Positions 7,698 to 16,679 of a stretch of 64,000 nucleotides of DNA are shown in pieces (the first letter of the stretch is position 1; each line of letters opens with the position of its first letter). The notes beneath the pieces are model-generated. The model was not told where the DNA came from, did no database searches, and worked only from the letters and a program-made list of their open reading frames with translations. Source of the DNA: Plebeiibacterium marinum (GTDB lineage: Bacteria; Bacteroidota; Bacteroidia; Bacteroidales; Marinilabiliaceae); the NCBI RefSeq assembly GCF_026013615.1, contig NZ_JAPDPI010000023.1:29785-93784 (forward strand), given 5' to 3'. The translations under genes were made by a program, and so were the position numbers.

Positions 7698-10600
7698 TTA
7701 CTTCTTAATAACTTTAAATCCAGTTATCTTAACCTTATCAACATCAAGGTTTATAAAATAAATCCCTCTTTGCAACTGTTCAACAGGTAAAACGATATCT
7801 TCCCCACCCTTATATATTTGGTTTAACACCTCTTTACCCGTAGCTGTAACTAATGACAATTGTACTTCTGCATAATCCGGTCCCAAATCAATATGTAAAA
7901 GATCCTGAACCGGATTTGGGTAAATATTCATAGAAGAAATGCTGTTCTCGTAAACTGAAGTAGCTGCCTCCACACTAAGAACTCCGTTGGTAAAATCCCA
8001 TTGCATTCCATCTCCGGGAATGGCCGGCACAATTTCCTCGAAACTACCGGTATGGCCTGATGCAGAAAAGAGCGTAAAGGAGTCACCAATCTTTAATTCT
8101 CCGGTAATGTTCAAATTCAATATACCATTATATAAAACGCCGGAAGTAGAAGACACTTTATCATTTGAGGTGTTTGTTGCGTCCAGATCCATATTAACAT
8201 AACTACCGCTATTCAGGGTTAAACCTGCCACAGATAAAGTGGAGATGCCTCCATCCCCGGGTTCGAGCCCTGCACCTGCCTGAACCGTTACCCTACTGTA
8301 CAAGCGCCCTTGTCCAGCCAGCATACCCCCTTCTACTGTGGTTGCGGCGGTAGAGGTATTTGTTCCGTTCACGATAAGTTTACCATCAGTAATACGCGTT
8401 GATCCGGAATAAATATTATAACCTGTCAATCTCCAATAACCGGTTCCCTCTTTTATTATGGAAGTCCTTCCGTTGTAGTTTCGGTTAGAACATTCATTAT
8501 TAATTACACCATGAAATGTTTCATTGGTACCTGCACCACCTACAACCCAGGTCATTGTAGCCGAATTATTTTGCTTGTCGGCTCCTGCCAGCATTGTTCC
8601 GGAGGTTCCGGACAAACCGCCCAACCACATGGTACTGGCATTTTTCCAGCATATAATCTTTGTTGTTCCGGAGGTGACTACCCTGGCGTTGGGAATACCT
8701 TTGGTATTGTTTAATAAAAACTGGTTACCATCACTTGTTGTTCCCAGACCATTTGCATTTATGGTTCCACTAAATAACGACCAGTCTCCTTGTATATACT
8801 CCCTGACATAATAGATATCGTAATCCAATGTTCCTTCTCCACTTACATTACCCTTCAGGTAGCAAGTACGGTCCACTTGAAAATAACTATGCTTACCGGC
8901 AGCTACTTCCATTCCAAAAGTATAAGTTTCGTAATTGGCACTTTCACCACCTGACAGTTTTAACCTGCCTCCATTCATTACAACCTTGCCAGAAGTTCCC
9001 ATTCCTGCAGTATTTGTCAGGGCAGTCATTCCATTTAATTCCAGAGTACCCTGAGACACCGTTGTTTCTCCTGCGTATGGATTTTCGTTAGTTAAAAATA
9101 AATTTCCTGCTCCGGCTTTGGTTAAACCTCCCTGTCCGCCAATATTGCCTGTTATGGTAACTGTGGCATCTGCTTCCTGAACAGAAAACGCTGTTGTTCC
9201 ATCCAGGGCAACACTTCTGTCGGTGGATACTGTAGTACCGGTATAATTGATCATTCCCCCTAACCATACCCAATTGAAATCGTAATTTTGGGAGGCTCCT
9301 ATAGAACTTCTTGCCCCACCATTGGCCAGCCTGCTAATTTGCAGCACCCCATCATGTATTACCGTTGCCCCTGTGTACGAGTTATTGGTAGCCAAAGTTA
9401 AAGTTCCTGTACCGGTTTTATTTACAGAAGCACCTCCTGCTATACGATAACTACCCGAAAAAGTATAATCGTTATCCGCATCAACAACCATAGCCGAAGG
9501 CTCTACTTGCTCAGCCAGAGTAACACTCTGATCTCCTTCCATATTCCCAAACAACACGGCACTGTTCTCTGAATATGTAGTTGATTCACCTGAAGCCAGC
9601 CAGTTAGCGGTTGTTTCATCCCAATTATAATTAACGGTGGCATTCCAGCTAAAGTCTTCAACAAAACTCTCAATATCCAACACTTCCACTGGTACCGGCA
9701 AGGTTTTACATGTTAATGTTTCTGAGTATTCTGACTCTATAGAGGAGTTATAAGCCTTTACCCTAAAAGTACCCTGCTCTTCAGGAGATAAATCTGTTAC
9801 AGTAAAAGTATAAACATTTGCTACAGTAGAACCAATTGGGGTGAACACTCCAGAAACCTCACGTTCGATAATATACCCTTCTTCCTGTTCGGTATAATCA
9901 TACCATTCAAGCGTTAAGGAGGTTTGGGTGGATGAGGCCAGCCGTAAATTCAAAGGTTTCCTGAGATAGGCCTGTGTATTTTCCTGGCTGATACTATTAA
10001 TATAGTTTTCAATATTTGCATAACCGTTTGAAGCTATTGCCATGGCATCTGCAGAAGATGAAGCATTTAAGCCATTGTTATTTTCCCATTCATCAGGAAT
10101 ACCATCATTATCACTATCTACACGGGCTGTTCCCGACCATAAAAGCCAGCTTTCGGGGGCTCCAAAAGGAAGCTCCTCCTCTGATGTAATGATCTTACCA
10201 TTATTACCCAATGACTTAACCTCATTTACAACATAATAATCCACATAATCGCGACAAGGCAATGAAGCACCTACTCCAGGCAAGACAGACTCAAAAACTT
10301 CATCAGCCCCAACAGTTGGCAACAATGGGTAATCATAAGGCTCATCCTGGAAATCAGGACCTCCGGAATAATCACTGAATGGCACTTCCGATCCATTCAA
10401 AGAACCATCTTTATTACCATCATACCAGTTATCATCTGCATACAGATGAAAGTTTTCATTTGCACCACTCAGGGGAACACTACCATCATCAGGCCCCTTA
10501 ATAAAATAGTTACTCACGCAATTGGCGTAAGAATGCCCCTCCGAATCGCCTCCCATGATATAAGCAGCACTTCTCCAATTGTAAACAAGGTTATTCACAT

Positions 10601-11270
10601 ACTGATTAACACCTTTAACCTTATTATTCCGGGTGTCATTATCCACATACAGATTGCGATATAAAGTAACGCCTCCATTGGTTTGAATCAACCCTCCGGC
10701 AGAGTGGCTCATCAGCCCCTGGGCTATAATACAGTTTTGAATAGTAATGTTGGCAGGTTCAGTTCCTTTCCCATCCCAATTAATAGAAAAGGTTTCATCG
10801 CGTCCCCAGGATATGGAACAATGGTCGAAAATCATATTGACACCATTGGCCACACCCAAAGCATCTTTACCACTATCGCCATATTTTTCGCCCATACGAA
10901 ACTTCATATAACGGCATATACTATTATTTGCACCGGAAAAAGACACCCTGTTACCATAAACGGTAATACCCTCGCCAGGAGCTGTTTGCCCCGCAAGGTA
11001 AATATTTGACTTTACAATTAGGGTGGAGCCAATTTTTATAACTCCTCCCACATCAAATACAACTATTCGATTACTCTGACTAACCGCATCTCTTAAAGAT
11101 CCCGTTCCTGAATCATTAAGGTTTGTAACATGATATACCGATCCATATCGGCCTCCTACGGCATATTTTCCGAACCCTTCGGCTCCGGGAAAAGCCAATT
11201 GCTGGCCATTTATTTGCATTGCCAATTGAGAAATAAGCAATGCAACGACTAAAAAGTAGATTTTATTCAT
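7698..11270 (-). CDS. T9SS-secreted pectate-lyase-like protein with autotransporter-type beta repeats
   Basis: A 1190-residue exported multidomain protein. It has an N-terminal signal peptide (~23 residues) and then a parallel beta-helix lyase domain (about 25-370) opening with FPGAEGFGKYAVGGR. That domain carries PL1-type blocks such as ISWGRDETFSI, so pectin or polygalacturonate cleavage is plausible. A fibronectin-III-like segment follows (about 440-530). Next come at least three autotransporter-associated beta-strand repeats (pattern KxGxGxLxLTxxNxYxGxTxIxxGxL, roughly 660-1010). A type A T9SS sorting domain ends the protein (IYPNPVQDLLHI to the terminal KVIKK). Such repeats usually belong to type V or very large surface proteins, so the fusion is odd. 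It is the last gene of the mannan locus, after a 246-bp gap. Confidence 0.85.
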   Translation of the reverse strand: MNKIYFLVVALLISQLAMQINGQQLAFPGAEGFGKYAVGGRYGSVYHVTNLNDSGTGSLRDAVSQSNRIVVFDVGGVIKIGSTLIVKSNIYLAGQTAPGEGITVYGNRVSFSGANNSICRYMKFRMGEKYGDSGKDALGVANGVNMIFDHCSISWGRDETFSINWDGKGTEPANITIQNCIIAQGLMSHSAGGLIQTNGGVTLYRNLYVDNDTRNNKVKGVNQYVNNLVYNWRSAAYIMGGDSEGHSYANCVSNYFIKGPDDGSVPLSGANENFHLYADDNWYDGNKDGSLNGSEVPFSDYSGGPDFQDEPYDYPLLPTVGADEVFESVLPGVGASLPCRDYVDYYVVNEVKSLGNNGKIITSEEELPFGAPESWLLWSGTARVDSDNDGIPDEWENNNGLNASSSADAMAIASNGYANIENYINSISQENTQAYLRKPLNLRLASSTQTSLTLEWYDYTEQEEGYIIEREVSGVFTPIGSTVANVYTFTVTDLSPEEQGTFRVKAYNSSIESEYSETLTCKTLPVPVEVLDIESFVEDFSWNATVNYNWDETTANWLASGESTTYSENSAVLFGNMEGDQSVTLAEQVEPSAMVVDADNDYTFSGSYRIAGGASVNKTGTGTLTLATNNSYTGATVIHDGVLQISRLANGGARSSIGASQNYDFNWVWLGGMINYTGTTVSTDRSVALDGTTAFSVQEADATVTITGNIGGQGGLTKAGAGNLFLTNENPYAGETTVSQGTLELNGMTALTNTAGMGTSGKVVMNGGRLKLSGGESANYETYTFGMEVAAGKHSYFQVDRTCYLKGNVSGEGTLDYDIYYVREYIQGDWSLFSGTINANGLGTTSDGNQFLLNNTKGIPNARVVTSGTTKIICWKNASTMWLGGLSGTSGTMLAGADKQNNSATMTWVVGGAGTNETFHGVINNECSNRNYNGRTSIIKEGTGYWRLTGYNIYSGSTRITDGKLIVNGTNTSTAATTVEGGMLAGQGRLYSRVTVQAGAGLEPGDGGISTLSVAGLTLNSGSYVNMDLDATNTSNDKVSSTSGVLYNGILNLNITGELKIGDSFTLFSASGHTGSFEEIVPAIPGDGMQWDFTNGVLSVEAATSVYENSISSMNIYPNPVQDLLHIDLGPDYAEVQLSLVTATGKEVLNQIYKGGEDIVLPVEQLQRGIYFINLDVDKVKITGFKVIKK

Positions 11271-11516
11271 TTATTGATTTGTTTAACTATAGCTGATTGT
11301 TATCAAAATTAGCTTTTCACCCTAACGATTGATATAAACCATAGTACAAATCAATGGAATTTTGTACGTATATAGTGTTGGTATAAAATATTATTACTGG
11401 CCGACCAGTTTTACATGAAGAGAACAGGGATAAGAATTTCCCCATTTGGTAGTTGGAGGGTGCAGGTTTGGATAAAATCAAGTTTCTAAAATAAAAGAAA
11501 TGATAATCTATCAGTA
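11271..11516. other. Intergenic region upstream of the pectate-lyase-like gene
   Basis: This 246-bp AT-rich gap separates the GH5_4 gene from the pectate-lyase-like gene on the minus strand. It contains a short ACTGG/CCAGT inverted repeat near 11397-11410. It shows no copy of the motif found upstream of GH27 and GH94, so separate control of the lyase gene is possible. Confidence 0.5.
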
Positions 11517-12917
11517 TTACTCTTTAATTGCAGCAACAATAGCTTCGGCTATATCCGGGAATATCCATATATAATCATTTCTGTTAATGATGCCAAACTC
11601 ACCTGAATTGCCATTATCCCACCAAACCGGACAAATACCTCTACTTACACATCCACTGGCAAAGTACCCGGCATGTTGCACCCTATCGTCCAAATTATTG
11701 TGATGCAAACTGCCCCACTCTCCCATTACCACAGCAACACCATTAGCTATAAACTTTTGATATACTCTATCCAGTTCAGCATCCATGGCTTGTTTTTCTT
11801 CTTCCGTACCCCATTCGGTAACATAATCATTGGAAGCAAGCGCAAAATTGTATGGATAATAATTATGTACTGATACAATAAGGTTTGAAGAAGAGGGTAA
11901 CTCAAGACCATCTATGGCTACCTGTGCTGAAGATGCAGCATATGGTGAAACCATGATATAGCGTTCCTGATTATTACCTCCTGTTGCCCTAATGGCCTCC
12001 ACATTGGCCTGATGGAATTGATTGATACAATCGCGTCCCTCGGCCGTGCCCCCGGTCCATTCGGCAGATGAACCTATTAGTCGTGGTTCATTCAGACTTT
12101 CAAATATCAGGTGCTCATCATAATCTTTAAAACGGGTGGCTATTTGAGTCCATACTTTCCCCAATTGACCTTTTACCAGATTAAGCTTTTCGTAAGAAGG
12201 GATAATCCACTCTTCATCGTGATGTATGTTTACGATTGCATACATATTATTATCCAATGCATAATTTACTACCTCCTCAACCCTGTCGAGCCACTCGCTC
12301 TCAATTAAATAATCAGGTTCGCTACCCATATGGTATTGCCAGGTAACCGGAATGCGCAAAGTTTTGAATCCCTTAAGGCATATTGCATCAATCAATTCTT
12401 TTGTAGCTTTGGGATTTCCCCAGGCCGTTTCGTCATCGCCTTTTGCATCCAGGGTATTCCCCAAATTCCAGCCTACCCCCATATTTGAAACAAATTCCAT
12501 TGCCTGCTCATTAATAAGCGGTGCTGTTTTGGTGGTAAATGATATTTCAACAGCTTCCTCTAAAGGGACATTAAAAGTATTGATAACTCCACCCTTTGGT
12601 ATCACAATAGTATAATTTGTATTGTATTCCAGATTGATATTAAAAATCAGTTTGGTGAACCTGGATTCTACCGAAGCCGGAGTATTGTTAACCGTAATCC
12701 CATGATCAGGTGCTAAGGAAACCACCTCATCAAAAACAATTTCAATAATGGAAGACAAGTTAACATTGTGATCATTATTGGCCGGGATGCTTGATTTAAA
12801 TACAGGTGCCGGCTTTGATGCCCCTTCTGAACTTGAACATGCTGTACAACCAGCAATTACCCATAAAATGACAATAATATGTTTTATGCTTTTCATATAC
12901 CTTAATATAATTTTCAT
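11517..12917 (-). CDS. GH5 subfamily 4-like endo-beta-1,4-glucanase/xyloglucanase lipoprotein with N-terminal Ig-like domain
   Basis: A 466-residue lipoprotein. After the signal (lipid Cys24 or Cys27) comes a bacterial Ig-like Big_5 domain (about 38-130), then a GH5 catalytic domain (about 136-466). Diagnostic blocks are MGVGWNLGNTLDA, LRIPVTW, VNIHHD, the acid/base NEP (Glu277), HNYYPYNF, the nucleophile MGEWGS (Glu400) and PVWWDNG. This pattern is typical of GH5_4, which cuts beta-1,4-glucan, xyloglucan, lichenan or glucomannan. In this locus it may open glucose-rich stretches of glucomannan. The start at 12917 overlaps the GH5_8 stop as ATGA, suggesting translational coupling; an internal ATG at 12896 gives a shorter signal. 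The Ig-like domain is closely similar to that of the GH26 protein at 15096-16475. Confidence 0.88.
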   Translation of the reverse strand: MKIILRYMKSIKHIIVILWVIAGCTACSSSEGASKPAPVFKSSIPANNDHNVNLSSIIEIVFDEVVSLAPDHGITVNNTPASVESRFTKLIFNINLEYNTNYTIVIPKGGVINTFNVPLEEAVEISFTTKTAPLINEQAMEFVSNMGVGWNLGNTLDAKGDDETAWGNPKATKELIDAICLKGFKTLRIPVTWQYHMGSEPDYLIESEWLDRVEEVVNYALDNNMYAIVNIHHDEEWIIPSYEKLNLVKGQLGKVWTQIATRFKDYDEHLIFESLNEPRLIGSSAEWTGGTAEGRDCINQFHQANVEAIRATGGNNQERYIMVSPYAASSAQVAIDGLELPSSSNLIVSVHNYYPYNFALASNDYVTEWGTEEEKQAMDAELDRVYQKFIANGVAVVMGEWGSLHHNNLDDRVQHAGYFASGCVSRGICPVWWDNGNSGEFGIINRNDYIWIFPDIAEAIVAAIKE

Positions 12918-13897
12918 TCAAAAACTGATGCTATTTTAGAGCTTGCTTTAATCCCATTATCTGAATTCAATAATTCTTCACCCCACCAGGTCAACGTTTC
13001 CCAATCCTGAAAAAGTACCATATCAAGCCAGTTATTTTCTTCATTATTCCCAGTCCAGGACCAAGCCAGATAACCCATTCCCAAATTATTACATGTTTGT
13101 ATAATCTGATTATGGTTTACCTTGCAATTTAAGTTATTGTCGCCACTATTGTAATTATATCCAAACTCTCCTACAATAACAGGAACCGACATCTGATTTA
13201 AATTAGATAAGTCGTCTCTTATTTTTGCTTCATCATTCCACGAACCATACATATGAATCGAAAACAACAGGTTATGTTCCGCATCGCTATCTATTAAATC
13301 TTGTCCATATAATATCACTGGTTCGCTATTTTGTCCCCATCCCGGGGCATCAATCACAATTGTTGATTTATATCCTTCATGACGTAGTAAAGAAACACAT
13401 TTTTTATATGCATCTCTCCAATATTCTGCTGTTATATAATGGTCGCCCCATTCGTTAGCAATATTTAGCAAGATGTGTTTTTCATACTTTTTAATGATGT
13501 TTTTCATTTGGGGCCGTACAAAATACCTGGCCAGTTGATAAAGCTTTGTGCCTGTAGAGTCGCCGGTAGCATCATGCAGCTCAACCATCGGAATCATTTT
13601 TAACCGGATGCACTTTTGCAAAACACTATCCAATCCTGATGGATCTAACTGACTCTCCCATACAATTCTTACGCAATTTATATTGTAAGCAGCAATTTTA
13701 TCAAGGGCTTGGTAGGATTGATTATAATGCCAGGCAAAGGGAACATTTACCCCTTGCATCACAAATGCATTTCCGTTGGCATCTAAAAGCTGATTCCCGA
13801 CTGTTTTGAACCCTTTTATTTGCTCCTTTTGCTGACAAGAAAATAATACAAATATTAATCCTGTCAGAAAAGCAAAAATATTTAAACTATATCTCAT
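12914..13897 (-). CDS. GH5 subfamily 8-like endo-beta-1,4-mannanase lipoprotein
   Basis: A 327-residue lipoprotein (LFSC, lipid Cys21) made almost entirely of one GH5 domain. The sequence follows bacterial GH5_8 mannanases closely: LLDANGNAFVMQGVN, HAWxxNQ-like segment, VELHDATGD, NIANEW with acid/base Glu149, VIDAPGWGQ, FSIHMY, VGEFGYN with nucleophile Glu244 and YLAWSWTGN. The expected reaction is endo-hydrolysis of beta-1,4-mannan or galactoglucomannan to manno-oligosaccharides. The residues after Cys21 (QQKEQ) are not strongly acidic, so periplasmic or surface location is open. The gene overlaps the epimerase gene by 11 bp upstream and the GH5_4 gene by 4 bp downstream, so the three are surely co-transcribed. 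Confidence 0.92.
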   Translation of the reverse strand: MRYSLNIFAFLTGLIFVLFSCQQKEQIKGFKTVGNQLLDANGNAFVMQGVNVPFAWHYNQSYQALDKIAAYNINCVRIVWESQLDPSGLDSVLQKCIRLKMIPMVELHDATGDSTGTKLYQLARYFVRPQMKNIIKKYEKHILLNIANEWGDHYITAEYWRDAYKKCVSLLRHEGYKSTIVIDAPGWGQNSEPVILYGQDLIDSDAEHNLLFSIHMYGSWNDEAKIRDDLSNLNQMSVPVIVGEFGYNYNSGDNNLNCKVNHNQIIQTCNNLGMGYLAWSWTGNNEENNWLDMVLFQDWETLTWWGEELLNSDNGIKASSKIASVFE

Positions 13898-15086
13898 GCT
13901 TAATTCTTCTAATTGATTCTATTAACGCCCTGGAATTGTGATATGGGCATTTCCAAAAACCTACCTTTGGCGGAACAGGGTCGGCAATACCTTCTTTATT
14001 TACTTTCCAGAACCACTCACCTTTTTCCTTATCTTTTATATGGTTTAGAATAAAAGTCCAGCTATTTTTTGCTGCTTCAAGGTATTTCATATCAAAAGAG
14101 TTCTGGTAAGCATCTAAAAATCCCACCATCGCTTCTGCCTGAGGCCACCAATGCTTATCCGTATCCAAATGGTTCTTTTCCTTCTCGTAAAAAATTCCAC
14201 CATCCATATCTAAGCCTTCCTGTATGGTAACATCTGCCATTTTTAGCGAGATATCTTTCATAATGGTTATTAATTCCTCATCTTTAATAACCTGAACTGC
14301 CTCATTTAACAACCAGGCTCCTTCAATATCGTGGCCATAAGAAACTATATCCGACTTCACTGCCCAGTCTACATCAAAAAACAGATTAAAATGATACGAA
14401 CTACCATCGATTATTCTATCCCGAAAAGTTTTTAAAAGATCTTTGATTTGCAATTTTAATCCCTCATCTGGCCATACCCGATAAAGGTTGGTATAGGGTT
14501 CAATAATATGCAGGTGGGTATTCATAGATTTTGGCTCATTGGCATCCTTGGCACTTAAACGCATATCCTCCATGGGCAACCAACTACACGAAAGAGCTTC
14601 AATATATCCACCATACACCTCATCTTTAAAGTTGTTTTCAATCAAATTATACAGTTCAATTGCATACTCAAGGCTCTGCTTATTTTCTGAAGCCATATAA
14701 TATTCAGAAAAACCATAAATACCAAAGCCCTGGGCATAGGCTTGTTTATGACTGTCTTTAACTTCTCCTTTATAATCTACAGACCAAACCAGTCCTCCAT
14801 TCTCTTTGTCCCAAAAATTGGCAACTAAGTAGTCATAGGCCTTTTCGGCCATCTCCAGATAAACAGGATTTTTATATAAGTTATAGGCAGCGGAAAAAGT
14901 CCATAGCAAACGCGTGTTTAATACAGCACTTTTATCTGCCTTGTCGTTACGACACCCATTACCATCTATCTCACCTATAAAGCCACCATGATTACCATCC
15001 TGAACGTTAGAAATCCAAAAGTCCAAAATACTTTGTAATTCTTCCTGTAGTTGCGGAACAACATTATTTTTTAATTCCTCTATCAT
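13887..15086 (-). CDS. Mannobiose/cellobiose 2-epimerase (AGE family)
   Basis: A 399-residue cytoplasmic (alpha/alpha)6-barrel enzyme of the N-acylglucosamine 2-epimerase family; no signal peptide is present. Family blocks include NTRLLWTFSAAY near residue 56, YAQGFGIYGFSEYY near 117, a His-rich SYGHDIEGAWLL near 250 and HWWPQAEAMVGFLDAY near 312. These match cellobiose 2-epimerases, which convert the reducing-end residue of beta-1,4-mannobiose to glucose (Man-Glc) and can also act on cellobiose. Its product is the substrate of the GH130 enzyme encoded at 29611-30822, the arrangement known from the Bacteroides fragilis mannan pathway. Only 9 bp separate it from the upstream GH26 gene. Confidence 0.92.
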   Translation of the reverse strand: MIEELKNNVVPQLQEELQSILDFWISNVQDGNHGGFIGEIDGNGCRNDKADKSAVLNTRLLWTFSAAYNLYKNPVYLEMAEKAYDYLVANFWDKENGGLVWSVDYKGEVKDSHKQAYAQGFGIYGFSEYYMASENKQSLEYAIELYNLIENNFKDEVYGGYIEALSCSWLPMEDMRLSAKDANEPKSMNTHLHIIEPYTNLYRVWPDEGLKLQIKDLLKTFRDRIIDGSSYHFNLFFDVDWAVKSDIVSYGHDIEGAWLLNEAVQVIKDEELITIMKDISLKMADVTIQEGLDMDGGIFYEKEKNHLDTDKHWWPQAEAMVGFLDAYQNSFDMKYLEAAKNSWTFILNHIKDKEKGEWFWKVNKEGIADPVPPKVGFWKCPYHNSRALIESIRRIKHEI

Positions 15087-15095
15087 GGCAATTCC

Positions 15096-16475
15096 TTATT
15101 TTAACGATGGCATCATATCCCGGGTAATTACAAAATCCTGTTGCATTGCATTTTGCCACCATGAAGCATTGGCATGTTCATGAGCTGTTTCCTGAAAGTC
15201 AGCCTCGCCCGGATCATTAGTCCTTGCATAATCATACCAGGGCATAAAATACGACCACTGAGCACCTTTGCCCCACTGGCTGGACATCTCCGACACAGAA
15301 CCCATTTCACTAAGGGTGACTATTTTATCAGTATAAATCTTCTGTATTTCAGTAAATTGTGAAGCTATTTCCTCAGCATCACCGGTATTGTATATATCCC
15401 GACCAATGATATCAACATATTCATCACCCGGATAAAATGCATCATCGTTAGTCTGCGTTGTCCATACCCAAATCAAATTATTTAACCCTTTATCTTTAAA
15501 ATAGCTAAACATCAATTTCCAAAGATCCTTGTAAACACTTGCACCGCTATCGCCCCACCAAAACCAGGCTTTTCCATTGGCATAATTATATATATTACCA
15601 GAAGCCTCATGCAAAGGACGCCATATGACAGGTATGTTTTTTTCTTTTAGCAGAAGCAGATAACCGGCCAGTTTTTCCAGGTCGGCCATTGCCACTTCAT
15701 TTTCCCAGGTTCCATCCACTAAAATATTTTCTGCACTAAAGATGGTTTCTTCCGGTTTATAAGTAAAGTTATTGGTATCCGTATCTCCTTGGTAACGCGG
15801 TACAATCCAATGCCAATTGGCACAAACAATACCATTGTTACTCCACCAATCCTCAACAAAGGATGTTTGTGAATAATCAATCCAGTTGGCCGGGGAGGCA
15901 GGAAGATGCACATAATCCACCGTTGTCATTGCCGGGTACTTTCCGGTTTGTTCTTTTACCCATTCTGCTTCATTGCAATTCCATGCAACATTGGCATGGA
16001 CTGCCGAAATGGTTTTTACCCCATAATTATCCTTTAAAAAACCATATACATTAATCGCTTCTGGCGATGGATTTTGAGTTACCAGACTTGTTTTAATATT
16101 TATTATTGTTTCTTCTATTGTGGAAAAAGACAGCTGAATTTTACCGGCCAATGGCACATTAAAAGTATTTATTACAGCACCTGCCGGAATAATGATTTCG
16201 TATGTTGTGTTATACTCCAAACTGACATCTAACTTAAGTTTTGTTAGAGACGATGATACATCAGCAAGTTCCCCATTAATGGTAATCCCATGATTTTGAA
16301 CCAAAGAAATTACTTCATCAAATACGATTTCCACCTGAGTATCCAATGTAATACCTGTAGCCCCATTTTCGGGAGTGCTTGTTTTTAACATTGGTGGTTC
16401 ATGTTCCTCACCCCCACTTTCACCTGTGCAACTTGCAAGCACAAGAAATATCAATAAACCCAATATTTTATTCAT
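15096..16475 (-). CDS. GH26 endo-beta-mannanase lipoprotein with N-terminal Ig-like domain
   Basis: ATG at 16475 is chosen over an upstream start at 16517 because it gives a clean lipoprotein signal (VLASC, lipid Cys16). The 459-residue product has a Big_5 Ig-like domain (about 28-122) and a GH26 catalytic domain (about 127-459). WRPLHEASG carries acid/base Glu290 and TLSEMGS carries nucleophile Glu390; FWWGDSG and YPGDEYVDIIGRD are also conserved. GH26 enzymes hydrolyse beta-1,4-mannan. The acidic stretch following the cysteine (GESGGEE) fits surface export, so this is the probable surface endo-mannanase. The other GH26 (30843-31940) lacks such a stretch. A hairpin in the upstream gap (16573-16594) may lower read-through from the SGBP gene. 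Confidence 0.9.
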   Translation of the reverse strand: MNKILGLLIFLVLASCTGESGGEEHEPPMLKTSTPENGATGITLDTQVEIVFDEVISLVQNHGITINGELADVSSSLTKLKLDVSLEYNTTYEIIIPAGAVINTFNVPLAGKIQLSFSTIEETIINIKTSLVTQNPSPEAINVYGFLKDNYGVKTISAVHANVAWNCNEAEWVKEQTGKYPAMTTVDYVHLPASPANWIDYSQTSFVEDWWSNNGIVCANWHWIVPRYQGDTDTNNFTYKPEETIFSAENILVDGTWENEVAMADLEKLAGYLLLLKEKNIPVIWRPLHEASGNIYNYANGKAWFWWGDSGASVYKDLWKLMFSYFKDKGLNNLIWVWTTQTNDDAFYPGDEYVDIIGRDIYNTGDAEEIASQFTEIQKIYTDKIVTLSEMGSVSEMSSQWGKGAQWSYFMPWYDYARTNDPGEADFQETAHEHANASWWQNAMQQDFVITRDMMPSLK

Positions 16476-16572
16476 AAATATTCTTTTGAAATTAAGACCT
16501 GCAATAACCTGCAGCAATAATTTTTAACCTTTAAACCAGGATCAAGCTTTTAAAATTTTGTAATAGCTAAAA

Positions 16573-16594
16573 CGAGGTTGTAAACACAACCCCG
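16573..16594 (-). terminator. Small intercistronic hairpin between SGBP and GH26 genes
   Basis: CGAGGTTGT and ACAACCCCG pair with one mismatch around a 4-nt loop, ~85 bp after the SGBP stop. On the transcribed strand a short TTTT follows. A partial terminator or mRNA-stabilising structure is possible. Confidence 0.4.
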
Positions 16595-16679
16595 CTTAAG
16601 CTAAAACTCAAAAACAATTCTATTTATTTAGGATTAAATCTTAGATTGGCAATCATTATACCTTGAAAATTCAAGAGGA

